Program-made: the position numbers and the translations under genes
The notes under the pieces: model-generated
What the model saw: only the letters and a program-made list of their open reading frames with translations
What the model was told of the DNA's origin: nothing
Databases searched by the model: none
Part shown: positions 34,007 to 46,050 of the stretch, one piece after another
Layout: every line of letters starts with the position of its first letter
How positions within the stretch are numbered: position 1 is the first letter of the stretch
Assembly (NCBI GenBank): GCA_025618425.1
Contig: CM046851.1
Location: forward strand, 6,324,301 to 6,388,300
Direction: 5' to 3'
DNA: 64,000 nt
Origin: Heliocidaris tuberculata
Taxonomy: Eukaryota > Echinodermata > Echinoidea > Camarodonta > Echinometridae

Positions 34007-36490
34007 TTTGTCTCTCGATGGTGGTCTGTTTCTCTTCTATCATCATCATCAATCAAAATACCTGTTTCATTTGCATATTAATATACAATTTGAGTTGTTA
34101 CTTGCTTAACTCTTGCTGTCCCGATGTCATTTGAATATTTTTACAAACGGACTGGGCCATGTTTCATAACACGTATACATGTATGTATGTAGTGTTTGTT
34201 TTATAGCTTTGTTTAGATCCTGAATCCAGCAATCTAGCCAACAAAATTTATAAGGTATAGCTTCAGAATTTTTCAGAACAATGATAAATGAACGTGAATC
34301 ATTTTCATTGAACAACAGTTCTTGGACAAAGAAAAATCACTTTCACTCTTGATACTTGATATCATTAGAAAGGGCAATTAATTTCCTATGCTTTTGCTTC
34401 ACAACAATTTGTTATAGAAGGCATTTTCAAAGATGTGCAAGCGCATGAAAAGTACGCCTGTTTGAGTAAAATCTTGGAAGAAGCAAAACCCTAACTAAAA
34501 TTGTTTATTCACCCTTCGTACAATGTCGATATTGAATCACAGACGTCACGTTTTCATTCTACTACTTTGTAACGCCGAATGGTAAGGTATGAAATTGCAT
34601 CAAGCTAACGGAAATTGGACGTTATAATCATCCAGATGCATGGGAAGAGTTTCAATTACCGGGAAATAGAGGGGTATCGTCTAATTGATTAAACATAGTT
34701 AAAAAGTACTGTGTAATGATCGAATGTCATGAGTGGGGAGTGTGAAAGACGAAAACATTTGCGTGACTCGAATGGCTGAAACACGTGGCAATTGCTTGGT
34801 ATTAATGAAAACCTCATGAGGAAATCCCGAGGGAGTAATTGATACAATATTGCATCATTAGAGAGGTAGTTTACAAGAGTTACAGTCCGAGGTGTCAGAT
34901 TGCCTCCACCTGAGTTACCAAATCTGCCCCCTTGGGGGCATAGCCTTGAGCTGGTTTAACAAGAGTTGTCATTAGATCGGAAAAGGGGGTAAAGCGAGGC
35001 AGAAAAGGGACATTCAAAAGCGATTTCTTTGATTACGGAGCGGCGCGGCGCGGCGCGGCGGTTCAAGACGTAATGCGTGTTGTTATTTTGAGCAGTCATC
35101 AACTCACCTTACGAAAACAGAGAGATCGATTATTCGGTATGTTGTTTTTTCCATCGATAACTTTTCGGAACACGGATATTGTGGAGAAATACGTGATCAC
35201 CCTTGAAGAACCTTCGCTATGATAGGATGGATCATGTTTCTTCATTAGTGGCAGGACGAAAACCTTTCTCTCCTTGATGAGCAAAGAGAAGCTTAGTTTG
35301 TATGTTTATATTTAACAAAGTAGCACTTTTTGTAAGTTACATGACTCTGATTGTGATGTTGATATTCATTCAAAAGGATATAGGGCCTTGAGTTCTATCC
35401 CAATAACTAAAACTAAATTAATCAAGTAACTAGTATTCCACCATTAGACATGTTGTAAATGTCACGAGAAGTTAACAGATGATGACGAATTTCCCGCTGA
35501 ATGTGCACTTTTTCACAGGTAACATTCGCAGACACAATCGTGTTTTTAACTCGGGTTACAGCATTTATGTAAAGGGCCCTTTTCTTCACACTACATTGCA
35601 TATATGACTGATGCAAAATGACACCTGTTTGTTTAACCTTTCAATTCAAAATAGATGCGAAGACACGCATCAAAATGATGTTATTGACCCCTAAGCTGTC
35701 TTTAAAGGTCACGGAAAAATCTTCAACCCGTCCGTCGTTCAGATTGTAGCGTGTTATGGCAAATTAGCCTACGGATAAGCATTATGAAAATTAATACACC
35801 TCAGGATAATTCATACAATATTATTTGTTATTTGCCTCATTCTATTTCTTTCTGACCATTTCTGTAGGTACAATCAATTAGTGCAAGCCATTTTCCCAAC
35901 CTAAGGCGAGCAAGTGGAAAATACCGATGGGCGATTTTTTTTTTTTCTCTCTCTCTCTCTCTCCTGAAATTTCAGTTTATAGAATTAATTGCAATTTGCT
36001 GTAATCTTGAGTTTCTGAATCCTCACAGAATTAAGGTGAACTAGCAATGATTTTTTTTTAAAAGCTGATGATATCTGAAGACGAATTTGGTAGATAGAAA
36101 TGAGCAAAGAGCTAGGAAAATTGTAATCCCGATCGCTGCAAACATGAGGTCTCATTCGGGTATGCTTTTCAGTGACTGTGGTTTTCAGCACTTTTTGTTA
36201 GTAAGTTTATATTTTGGTGGTCAAAAGCCCATCTACAGTTTGATAATCTATATTCTCAATTAAAACCAGTTTTCTTCAAATGCAATTCCATTACTAGACC
36301 TCAAGATGTGCTTTAATTTTATGCAAAGGGGTTTCGTCGTTTCCCTAGCTGTTTGTCAGTTCTTTCCCCCCCCCCCCCTTTTTTTTTTTTTCCTTCTTTA
36401 TTTTCTTTTTTTTTTCCTCCTTCTTCCCCTTGGCTCGTGATGATGAGCAATTGAATTATAGTTGTAATACATTTATCAAAAATGAGAAAA
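34001..36490. other. Non-coding stretch
   Basis: No exon with convincing splice context or motif. It contains a GGCGC pentamer repeat at about 35038-35061, a (CT)n at 35947-35963 and C/T runs near 36365-36420. Confidence 0.45.
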
Positions 36491-36494
36491 AATC

Positions 36495-37320
36495 TAATAC
36501 AGAGGCGAATCCAGGATGGCCTGAATGGAGGGTGAAGGGGGTTCCCTAACATTTATTTCCCAGCAACCGTGAATTATCATGATTTCGAGAATCCCAAAAG
36601 GCCTCTCAATTTTCTAAGGTAGACACAAGATTTTGCCTTTGAAAATAGCCATTTTAGCCCCCAAAATGTAATTTTCATCAGGCTGTCTTAGCATTTAAGG
36701 GGAAGGGGAGAGATGTAATTAAATGAAAACCTTTAAAAGCCGGGAAAATGATTATGAGAATCCCAACAGTCCTACCAATCGCCTAAGGGGAGCTACGGGA
36801 TTTTCCCTTTGTCCCTAACAACACCCAAAAGGGAGCATTGTCTTTATCTTTTGCAAAATTTAATATCCATGACACCGAAACGTTACCTTTTTAGAAAAAA
36901 AGATCTTCAGGCCATCTGTTCTGATGACGAACCACAGAGTGGAAAACGCTCGTTGGCAATTACTTTAATGAACAATCCAGTTTTGTTGGGGTCATGATTT
37001 AAAAATTTTCTTTCCCATACTATGTAGAAGAAGGTAATACACAACATTGGTCATTGTTATTAATTTGGTTAAAATTCAGTTATAGTCTCCCAAAGGGGGA
37101 TCCAGGATTTTGTAAGCAATTCTGAAAAAAAATATAATAATCCCCCCCCCTTCCACCTAAAAAAAAAAAAAAATTTTTTTAAAGGTTATCATAATGCTTC
37201 CGGTCAAAATTTACTTTATTTTTTGTTTTAATTACATTTTCTACGTGCTTTTGTGTCAAAAAATTGAAAGGGGCATATTTTGCCCCCCCCCCCTGCCGAA
37301 TCCGTAATTGGTCTCCCATG
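36495..37320. mobile_element. Cluster of hAT-like MITE ends
   Basis: Contains AGAGGCGAATCCAGGATGG at about 36501, GGGGGATCCAGGATTTTG at about 37096, C runs near 37143 and 37285, and CTGCCGAATCCGTAATTG at about 37292. These look like ends of two or more decayed members of the poly(C)-bearing family. The open frame between them has no known domain. Confidence 0.4.
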
Positions 37321-38092
37321 TGTTGGTTAAGAATGAAAACTGCAGCTTTATCTTATGTCGCCGCCATCGTGTGAAATTCCTCATTATATTATTTAATCCA
37401 CTGCCTTGTTGAAAGACTTGACTGTGTACTATGTAGGCAATTCCCCTAAAATTTCCTTGATTCGGCTTTGTACCAGGTGTCCGAAAAAAATGGAGGACCG
37501 TGCACAGCTTGCTTTAAAAAATAGAACATGATAAACCATGACCGGTAAAGATTTAAGAAATTACATTCCCAATGGGGGAAAAAATGAAAAGCATAATAGG
37601 AACATTAATGTATACTCGGATTCAGGGGGCCAGAACAGCCCCTTCCCCCCCCCCCCCCCCCACCCCTTTCCCCATTGATAAAAAAAAAAATCATGCAACC
37701 AACCTTCTTTCGGGATAAAGACGCAGAGTATAATTATGTGTACATAATTATACGCAACCAGGCATTCATTCGACATAGTATCAAGTTTCTTTAATCTTTC
37801 AAGACAATTTGAATAAATATCCTCCTTTGAAACATTATATTAGGCATGAACTGAGGGTCTGTTGGAGAAGTACCGTGATTGTTATCTTGTCTGTTTTAAT
37901 TAAGAATCCCTTCATCGATGTCCGTCTTCGCCCGAAACGTCGTCTGCTTCTCATCAGAGCGCATGGTTCAATGAATAGACTTCCGTTGTGGCGCCAAAAA
38001 AATCAACACAAATAATTAGAGCTTAACATTGTCAAAGAGTCCCTGGAAGAATATGAATGACAGCGCCATGTTCAATTAAATACCCGCTCAAC
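37321..38092. other. Non-coding stretch with a poly(C) run
   Basis: Includes a C run at 37646-37661 and a short phrase CGCCCGAAACGTCG near 37929 that resembles retroelement terminal motifs but is isolated. The plus-strand frame 37809-38015 shows no known domain. Confidence 0.35.
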
Positions 38093-38345
38093 CAGGGGCG
38101 TCGCGAGAACAATTCGCGAGGTGATGGTGGAGGTTTGGGGGGGGGGCTTTCACGATAACGTTTCTAACAATTAGGACAAAGGTTCTTAGGCTTTTCCATT
38201 TTACGGCAAGAGGATAAAATCCTAGAATTAACAAGTTTGCTCCTAAAAAGAAATCATGGTCAATGACTTAGCGAGAGAGGTTAAGAGTGGGGGAATGTTG
38301 CAACCCCCCCCCCCCCCTCACCACCTCCGCCCCCGCATAGCTAAG
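38093..38345. mobile_element. Poly(C)/poly(G)-bearing MITE remnant
   Basis: Starts CCAGGGGCGTCGCGAG and includes a G run near 38138. It ends with a C run near 38305 followed by ACCTCCGCCCCCGCATAGC. The ends are loosely complementary. Confidence 0.4.
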
Positions 38346-39542
38346 ATTTCGCTTGATCGCTTCCAGCACAAGCACATGATAAAAGATGGGCCGCATTTTA
38401 ATTTGTTAGGGATTTAACGCAATCATTTTGACTGACAGCGTTAGAAAATCCAGGTTACACGCGGTCAGATATTTGCGTCGTAAAAGTTTGTTTCATAATG
38501 TATCTGAGATATATTGTGTGAGCACATTTACACAACATCTGCATCAAATTTTGATTAGATATTCATCAACATGTCATGTTGATTAGGATTCATTTTTGTG
38601 TGATTTATTGGTTTATTTGTTTAGGCCCATTCATAATTCAATATTTGCAATATTATATTTAGATGGTGAGTTAGTGAAGTAAAAGAGGGATGGAGTGTCC
38701 GAGTTTATATCATGTAAGAGTGTTCAAGCGTTTCGTAATAATTTTTGAAGTAATTTTTTTTCCTGTGATCATTCACAAGTTGTTTTTTTTTTTTACATGG
38801 ATGTTGTGCGAATACAAATGAAAACCTGCATACCATGCGTAAAATTTTCCCCTTAAGTTCGGAGTATAGATATAAATAAGACCAAAAAATGTATTGGACT
38901 ACGTGGGGGTGTTTAGGCAAAACTTCGGTTAAGCTTCGAATCTGCGATAAAGGATAAAACTTTATGCGACATCTGCTTTCCTTTACATTAATACGAACTC
39001 GTATCAATAAAACGAGAGAGAGTAATAGTATGCCTAATTATTTGTTTGATTTTTCCCTATACGAGTCTTATTAATAAGGCGCCTATATGAGTTTATGACC
39101 TTATACATGGTCCAAACTGTAGAAATCTTTATTGATTTGAGGTTTTAATCATAGTCCATTAACGGACTAACGAAAGTATAGTCACTGGATTTAAGCTTCA
39201 TACTTTATTAACTTAATGATTACCTTTCTGCCGTTTTGATTAAAGTCCATTAGAGGAATGATTGATGTATTCATCATTTAATACAAGCTTCATATTTCAT
39301 TAGCTTAGAAACGGATATAGGGCACTCCGTACTTCATCAATAAAAATATTCTGAACTTTACAGAAAAAAAGATGTTGCAAATACTTTACAGGTTGCTATT
39401 TTGAACAATGTGACGGTAAAATGGTGATCAATTTTACCGTTACAAAGGCAAAAAAAAATCATCTTGAAGAGCGTTTTTAGACGGAATAGTGTAGTCATGG
39501 TAGTGTTACACGTAACAACAGCTTCCTCCCATCCCCCTACCG

Positions 39543-39617
<75 letters not shown>

Positions 39618-40935
39618 ATCCCCCTCTCTCTCCATCTCTCTCCCTCTCTTCCTTTCTCTCTCTCCCTCTCTCTCTCATTCTTTATTCTATCTGTCACTCC
39701 CCATTTCATTCTTTCTCTCCCTGTTTTATGTTTCTGAGCTCAAGAAGTTTGATCTTTGATCTGTTGATGAAGACTTATTAATATGTCTCCGAATTATTCC
39801 GATGCAAGTTTCATTGGTTGTCGCAGTTATTCACAGTAATCGGTCATGGCAGTTATTGCCGATGAATGACCCTTTTTACATAAAATATATCTATTATGCT
39901 CTTATGTTTGATTTACTCCCATCAGTTTGCATTTCCTCTGTCATTATTAACCAACAATTAAGCCTAACAAATATCGAATTGAAATTTGTACATTATCTAA
40001 ATTCGTTAGCATCATCTCATAAAAGCTCCTAAAATGAAAATGGATAATCCCTCTTAATCGTTCACTTACTCCAAATCCAGCAATATATATCTTGTCTCAT
40101 GCAGTAACAAAATTAATTTCATTTCTATCCGTACCATTAATTATACTAGTACTCATTATCATCCTTTCTACATGAGTTTCTACAATTACAATTAAAATGT
40201 CTATATCTATTCATTTGATATTGTGACAAGGTCCTGAAATTAATTGAATTGCTTTACGTTTGTCTTATAGGAAGTGAAGAAATAAAAAAAATCAGAAAAG
40301 GTTCTTAAATAATCCCTGATAATATTGCAAACATGAAATGAAAATGTTCATTTGCTTTAAGAATTTTCTTTGTCCCGCCGTACGAATAATCATCATAACC
40401 TGATATCTAAAGAAGTAAATTCAAAAAAATTCCTTACCCGTGTCACCACCTTGTTTTCCGTAACCCTTCGTCCTGATTTTTATTTGTCAAATTTGGCGAA
40501 TTTGTCCAATTTGTCAAATCGAATATTAAAAGAGGAATTCAGAAATGATTGGTGGTTCTTAGAACCATTCGAGAAGCTATTTCATGATAATGATGAAATC
40601 TAGCACTGGAAGGAGTGGGTGAGGTGAGAGACAGAAAGAAAGGAAGAGAAAGGAAGCGATATAGAAGAAGAGAGTATGCTTAAATCAAGTTTCTATACAT
40701 CGTAAACGTACCATGACCATGTTAGATGAAATATTGTCGCTATTTTTTTTCTGAGATGGCTCTGTTTATGACACGATTCCTGTCTACTATTCCATTCAGC
40801 TGTCGCTAAGTACGCGTCTTGGAGGTGCCTCACCACTTCAAAATGGGATAAAAACCTTCCCAAGATTTCTCCAAATCCCATCATTCACCACTCTCCGTTT
40901 TTCTATAGTATTTTTTTTAATGTCCTACATTTTCA

Positions 40936-40992
<57 letters not shown>

Positions 40993-41378
40993 AATTGCGC
41001 TTTTACACATTATCTAGGCGTAAAATGCTTGGCCCAGACGAAGTCTTTACGAATATACGCTTCTTGACGCAGGGATGCAATTTTCTCCCTATCAAAGAAA
41101 CAACGATCATGTAAAAATTGTAAACCATTCAAGGTTTATTGTTTGTTTGTTTGTCGTTATGTACAAAGATTGTTTGAGTGAACAATGGAAGTTTGACAGC
41201 TATAGTAAGCTTCTTTTTTCTTTCTTTTTTTTTTCTATTCTTATTATCTGTTTTGTCCTTCATTATTTTTCATAGTTTATGTCCCCGATTTTATCGACCT
41301 CATACTCTCTTCTGCAGAGCGCCATCTCCGACTTTGTGTTGGCCATGTCGCCATGCAAGCAATATCCGTTATGATACC
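38346..41378. other. Mostly featureless stretch with two microsatellites
   Basis: Contains (TC)n at 39545-39680 (pure to about 39607) and (C)n(CT)n at 40937-40986. A weak tandem duplication (AGTCCATTA...AAGCTTCATA) lies around 39150-39300, and a hairpin ACGGTAAAAT/ATTTTACCGT near 39413-39440. No exon recognised. Confidence 0.45.
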
Positions 41379-41968
41379 TTAAAGGAAAATCCCACCTTAA
41401 TAGCAAGTTGCTTTGAAAGAAAGAGGAAAAATCAGAGAAGCAGATTGGTGAAAGTTTGAACGAAATCGGACAAGCAATAAGAAAGTTATGAATTTTTGAA
41501 AGTTGTAATCACTATGCATATGGGAATTTCCAATTGGCCGAATAGGTAATGTCACTGTGATGTAGCTGTGGACAACTCCCCCATTCGCTCTAACACACAA
41601 AATGACTAAAATGTCACTTTTTTTCAAAATGCATTACTCAGTAGGATCTTTTCGTTCATGAGGACCTATAAAATATGCCATCTCCAATATATTTTGAGTA
41701 CTGCCCCGAGGGTAAAAGTGCCTCGAAGAAAACCGCAAATTAATGATATTTTTGTGTACGACAAATGGGAGAGTTGTCCACAAAATGTCACAATTGACTC
41801 ACCAAACTGCCAATTTGAGATTCGCATAGATGTAGTGATCTTATTTTTCAAACATTCATAACTTTCTTAGTCCTTGTCCGATTTCTTTCAAACTTTCACC
41901 ATCCTGTTTTTCTCATTTTTCTGCTTTCACACAAATCATCTTATTACCAAGGTTGGATTGCCCTTTAA
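41379..41968 (+). mobile_element. TTAA MITE, family 3, copy 2
   Basis: 590 bp bounded by TTAA. It has the same orientation as, and is nearly identical to, 29270-29861, differing by scattered substitutions and one- or few-base indels. Ends are TTAAAGGAAAATCCCACCTT and AAGGTTGGATTGCCCTTTAA. Confidence 0.9.
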
Positions 41969-42354
41969 ATTCTAATGTTAGAAAAAATTCAATTAGAAGT
42001 TGGCAACGCACAGAAGTTGGCAATCAGCCACATTCATTGGTAGTTTTATTTTTGAGTAATTGATTGGCTTCGATACTGAGTACTTCTTTGTTAAGACTGT
42101 GAATGGAATGCTATGGTTCACGGTTCATAGTCGATGAAAACACGAAGACATTATTATTATTATTATTATTACAACTGTCTAATATAGTTCGGTTGCAAAG
42201 TGGTCCAATATCACTGGAGCACCTTCCATGTTCGCAATTTTCTTAATTGCATATGCCTATAATAATTATTGTATATCTCAATTATTTTCCGTCCGTAACG
42301 ATGCTGGCACTTTTAATATTGTTGACAACAATTGATTTTTTTTTTTTTTTTTTT

Positions 42355-42835
42355 TTGGGGGGGGGTATAAGTCTCTACCACTAGCGTACCCAAAGGGGTA
42401 AGGGGCAGATTACCCCCCCCCCCGACAGCTTTTGACCAAAGAAGTTTATAAATGACCCTTTTTTCTTCTTTCTTTTTTTTTTTTTTGCTTTTTTTTTTTG
42501 TTGCTTGTCAGAGAATTATAAAGTAAAATAAGACCCCATAAAATCCGATAACCCCCCCCCCCCCACTGAGCGACATTTTGCGGGCTTGCGAACCCCCCCC
42601 CCCCCCCCCCTCGACAACTTTTGACCCAAGAAGTTTATAAGTGATTCCTTTTTCTTTTCTTTTTTTTTTCTTTTTTTGTTTTTTTTTTGTTGTTGCTTGT
42701 CAATAGATTTATGGAGAAATTCTGGACCCCTGAAAATCTGATACCCCCCCCCCCCCACTGAGTGGGTGAAAAACATTATGTCGCCACTAATAATATGTTG
42801 GCCCTCTTGACGGCAAGTTCTTGTTACGCCACTGG
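42355..42835. mobile_element. hAT-like MITE with internal tandem duplication
   Basis: Left end CCACTAGCGTACCCA, right end TTACGCCACTGG. Inside, a ~180-bp unit is present twice: C run, GACAGCTTTTGACC, GAAGTTTATAA, long T runs, TTGCTTGTCAGA, then ATAAAATCCGATAACC. The copies start at about 42411 and 42594. C runs at 42411-42423, 42551-42564, 42593-42610 and 42744-42757 mark unit borders. Confidence 0.6.
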
Positions 42836-43016
42836 TCTCTACCCACTTTATCGGGTTCAGAAGTGGAATAATGTAATCCAATTTTTAGGAATCCCGGTCG
42901 CATGGTAACAGACATGCCCGATTAACAGTTGATAATTTATGAGAAAGCACGATCGTAAGGCATAACCATTGTAGCTTGGAGATATGTGCACACCAGGCAT
43001 ATAAATATCAAGACAG

Positions 43017-43140
43017 GGCTTTTATAATCCATTCTGGTTCGAAACACTGTGCTCTATACTCCTGCCCTTCGACCAACTTCGAAACTATACCTGGGTGAAT
43101 TTGGACATTGCAAAACGTTTCATAGATGGCAGTCTTTTTG
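43017..43140 (+). CDS. Speculative upstream exon of the FReD gene
   Basis: An open segment (FWFETLCSILLPF, then RNYTWVNLDIAKRF) ends at a good donor (TTTTTG followed by GTAAGG) in phase 1, the phase needed by the next exon at 45327. The upstream AG (GACAG) has no pyrimidine tract and a stop lies shortly before it in the same frame. C followed by W in this spacing could suit an immunoglobulin-like fold, but this is weak. Confidence 0.15.
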
Positions 43141-43162
43141 GTAAGGGTCGTTTTAGCAGTGG

Positions 43163-43200
43163 CGTATCCATAATTTGGGAACATGAGGGCGAAATTGCAA
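43163..43200. mobile_element. Isolated hAT-like left terminus
   Basis: AGCAGTGGCGTATCCATAAT resembles the left ends at 42370 and 10374. No right end was found before the LINE. Confidence 0.3.
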
Positions 43201-43249
43201 TGGTATTTGACAATAAAAATACATAAATTTCATTTCATGATTCCGTGGA

Positions 43250-45105
43250 CAATCAAAAAGTAACATTGTTGGTACTTTTGGATCTAAGTGCCGCGTTCGA
43301 CATTATTGATCAAGGAATATTGTTGAACATTGTTGACTCTGTTCTTTCACAGATTGAATCTTATCTTACAGACAACAAAAAGTAGTACTTGATGTCAAAT
43401 CGCAGAATTTTCTGGTTCCAAAAGGGTTTCCACAAGCGTCACGTCTCGGCCCCTTATCTTTACCCTTTATACTAGTAACCTAGTCAGTCTTGTTCAAAGG
43501 CGTTTTCTAAATGTATCTTGTCATTGTTATGCTGATGTCAGGTAGTTATATATTTCTTTTAACCCCCCGATAATTAAGGATCAACAAGAGCGTAATATTT
43601 CAATTTTGGAAACCTGTATAAGATACATTTGTTCTTAGATGTTCCAACATAAACTAATGCTTAATGTGATAAAAACAGAGTTTCTCACTGTCGGAACATC
43701 CAGACAAGAAGCAAAACTGAATATTAATCATATACCAGTTGGAGATACAGAAGTGAAACCGACAAGAACCGTAAAAAAATCTTAGTGTATGGTTATAGAT
43801 TCTCGATTAAACACGGAGACACAGATATCCAACACGTGCAAATCTGCATTTTATAATTACATGTATGTTATATAATTTGCGTCACGTCCGTAAATAGATC
43901 AGAAAAGACTGAAGGCCTTATCCCTGCTTTTATTACTAGTAAACTTAATTATTGTTTGGCTTGTCAGATTCACAAACCATAAAGTTGCAGCGTGTTCAGA
44001 ATGTCTGTGCAAGACTTGTGACAACTTCCTCAAAATTTTTTGATGAAGTTACATTGGTTGTCAATAAAGCACAGAATTACATTCAAGATACTTTTACTTC
44101 TTTATAAAGCTATGAATGGTCAAGCCGCAAATTACTTGTCTGCATTATTATCTTTTGAATTGCACCCATATACATATAACTTACGCAGTTTACAAGACAT
44201 GCTAGACAAATTTCTTCAAAAAAGTGCCTCGTGCCAAAACAAAAGCAACTCTCGGAGATTGTGCATTTACTAGCTGTGCTGCTCCAAACTCTGGAACCAA
44301 TTTCCTCTTGTAATAAGGAAAGCACAATCATTTTTAATTGAAGACCTACCTGTTTTCAGAGGCTTTTAAGTAGATTGGTTCTGTTTATATAGTGTGTAAG
44401 CATTACTGGAGTCTCTGTCAAAGTGCAGTAGAGTACTGTATATTCATATAGTAGATGCACTATATGAATTATTATCATCATCAGAATTATTATTTTTCTT
44501 CTCATAACTCTATCATTCAGATGACTTTCTTTGTTGCCTGTTCAAGCGTCCAATATTCAGGTAATGACTGAATTGTTCACTGTTACAACAATAACTGTTA
44601 CGATATATACCTATTATTGAGGTACAATTAAAATAATTTGGGGTTTAATGGCTATAGTTTTGGGAAATTATGAGTTTAAAAAGACCCACACATAATAATA
44701 TATTTCACTTTTGGAAAAGAAAAATATAGGAAATTCGATATCTTCCCATGTTGACAGAAAAGGCATTGGCATGTTTATTCAAGCGAGGTAAATTTCTTAA
44801 CAACTATGAAAATATGCCGCAAGGCACTGGAAAGCTACAAAATCATTCTGATGATGTATTGTTCCTCATGAGAGTACATTAAAGACACATATGATTATCA
44901 TACAAGCAACTAACTGTTGGTCTATGCGATTCAATTTTATTTGGACGTCTTTTTACTTTTTCGTTTTCTCTTTTTTAATTATTATTATTTTATTTGGGGG
45001 GGGGGGTTGCCTGTGGTTTTTCTGTATATATCTGTAAAGCGCTTAGAGACATCGCCGATGTATTAGGCGCTATATAAAAGCGGAATATTATTGTTATTAT
45101 TATTT
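43250..45105 (+). mobile_element. CR1/L2-like LINE, 5'-truncated and dead
   Basis: Carries an RT relic (next entry). It ends in CTGTAAAGCGCTTAGAGACA, a GGCGCTATATAAAAGC phrase and a (TTA)n tail at about 45080-45105. Short-repeat 3' tails of this sort are typical of this LINE group. The 44440-44990 segment between the coding part and the tail may be 3' UTR or a later insertion. Confidence 0.7.
43260..44370 (+). pseudogene. Reverse transcriptase relic (CR1/L2-like)
   Basis: Blocks in order: LLDLSAAFDIIDQGILL, IESYLTDNKK and a stop, a QASRLGPLS block (from VPQGS-LGPLL), and SCHCYADVR followed by a stop. In the last block the catalytic YADD has become YADV. Further on come KTEFLTVGTSRQ, LVTTSSKFF, LHWLSIKHRITFKILLLLYK, ANYLSALLSFE, YNLRS and LWNQFPLVIRKAQSFL. 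Multiple frameshifts. Confidence 0.8.
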
Positions 45106-45139
45106 TCGAAGAAAACTAGACCAAAAGAAATTGGATAAC

Positions 45140-45200
45140 CTTTTTTTTTTTTTTACTTGTCAGAAAATTTTCGGAGATATGTGCCCCCCCCCCCCATATT
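45140..45200. repeat. Poly(T)-CTTGTCAGA-poly(C) module, isolated
   Basis: A T run, then ACTTGTCAGAAAATTTTCGG, then a C run at 45183-45196. This is the interior module of the hAT-like MITEs without recognisable termini. Confidence 0.5.
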
Positions 45201-45326
45201 TTTTACCAAAAAATTGTTCTGTGCTTACTGTGCTTTTGAATACTACTGACCGAGAAATCATTGAACCTATCTAATAATATAATAGATATCTATATTCTAT
45301 ACTCTTATATTTTCCTTACAAAGTAG

Positions 45327-45476
45327 CAGGCGGATGGCTATCCAGTAGGTCAGTCACCCATCTACCTTGTGGATACATCGAGGGTCCCATGAAGGAAGTC
45401 ATCGACCTTGTACCACAGACCTTTGAACTTCGTCCTGTAGGGTTTTCGGGTCCATCATACGTTTGCACTCTTCCAG
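45327..45476 (+). CDS. FReD gene, exon upstream of the fibrinogen domain
   Basis: Open in one frame and reading AGGWLSSRSVTHLPCGY, then PMKEVIDLVPQTFELRPV, then SGPSYVCTLP. It ends at a consensus-like donor (TTCCAG followed by GTAGGT) after one base of a split codon. That base plus the CA opening the next exon makes Ala, so the phases agree. Three tandem AGs (45323, 45326, 45329) could serve as acceptor and all give the same phase 1. I use 45327. The domain type is not recognised. A C-terminal SYVC is reminiscent of the last strand of an immunoglobulin-like fold, but this is only suggestive. It is less certain than the three exons that follow. Confidence 0.6.
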
Positions 45477-45579
45477 GTAGGTTTTAAATATGAAAACAAT
45501 CTCTATTACATGCATGGATACATTTTTTTCTTCCGGAAATGAACAAAACTCGGTAGTGCTAAGAAGGATGATTAAGAAA

Positions 45580-45581
<2 letters not shown>

Positions 45582-45614
<33 letters not shown>

Positions 45615-45624
45615 TGAGAGAGAG
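45582..45624. repeat. (GA)n microsatellite
   Basis: About 15 GA units with a CCT interruption, inside the first intron seen of the FReD gene. Confidence 0.9.
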
Positions 45625-45827
45625 TCTTTCAGAATCGTATTCACCATGTTCACGGAATAGGTGAATATATGAATGTAATGAATCTGACATGAGTAATGTG
45701 AATAATAGGAATATGAACCAGGTAATAGTCAACATGCTAAAATTTCTAACACATTAGGGTCATCTAGCAATGAATTAAATGTATAAAGACACACGTAATA
45801 ATTTCACTTCATCTATCAATCAGTCAC

Positions 45828-46050
45828 TTAAAGAGAAGGTTGGATTCCGAGAAAGGTAAAAAAAAAAATAACTTGTGAGTTTTCTTATTCCTTTTATGTC
45901 AGATTAGAAGAAATCATAGAATAAATATTCCCTGATAAGGATTGCTTTTCAAATGCCAAGGCCTTATATTCGAAATATGACGAGAAATAGCTGAAATAGC
46001 GAGATTGGGTCAATTTCTTATTTGTTTGATGATTCCAAAACCTCACAATA
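45828..46050 (-). mobile_element. Dispersed repeat copy C, TTAA-ended
   Basis: Reversed relative to 23855-24217. On the minus strand it ends CTGACATAAAAGGAATAAG, then ACTCACAAGTTA, then AACCTTCTCTTTAA. The other end merges into an AAT repeat and a LINE-tail-like phrase (AAAGCGCTTAGAAGC on the minus strand) at 46050-46110. Confidence 0.6.

Noticed and set aside
32931..34109. Frames rich in Thr-His, Tyr-Ile and Cys-Val repeats
   Set aside because: They are (CA)n, (TA)n and (TG)n microsatellites translated.
37925..37970. A third hammerhead-like site (CGCCCGAAACGTCG and CATCAG)
   Set aside because: The core elements are in the wrong order and spacing on both strands, with no stem II.
40070..40280. 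AT-rich stretch resembling a mitochondrial coding piece
   Set aside because: Only a few hydrophobic codons in a row, no recognisable mitochondrial gene block.
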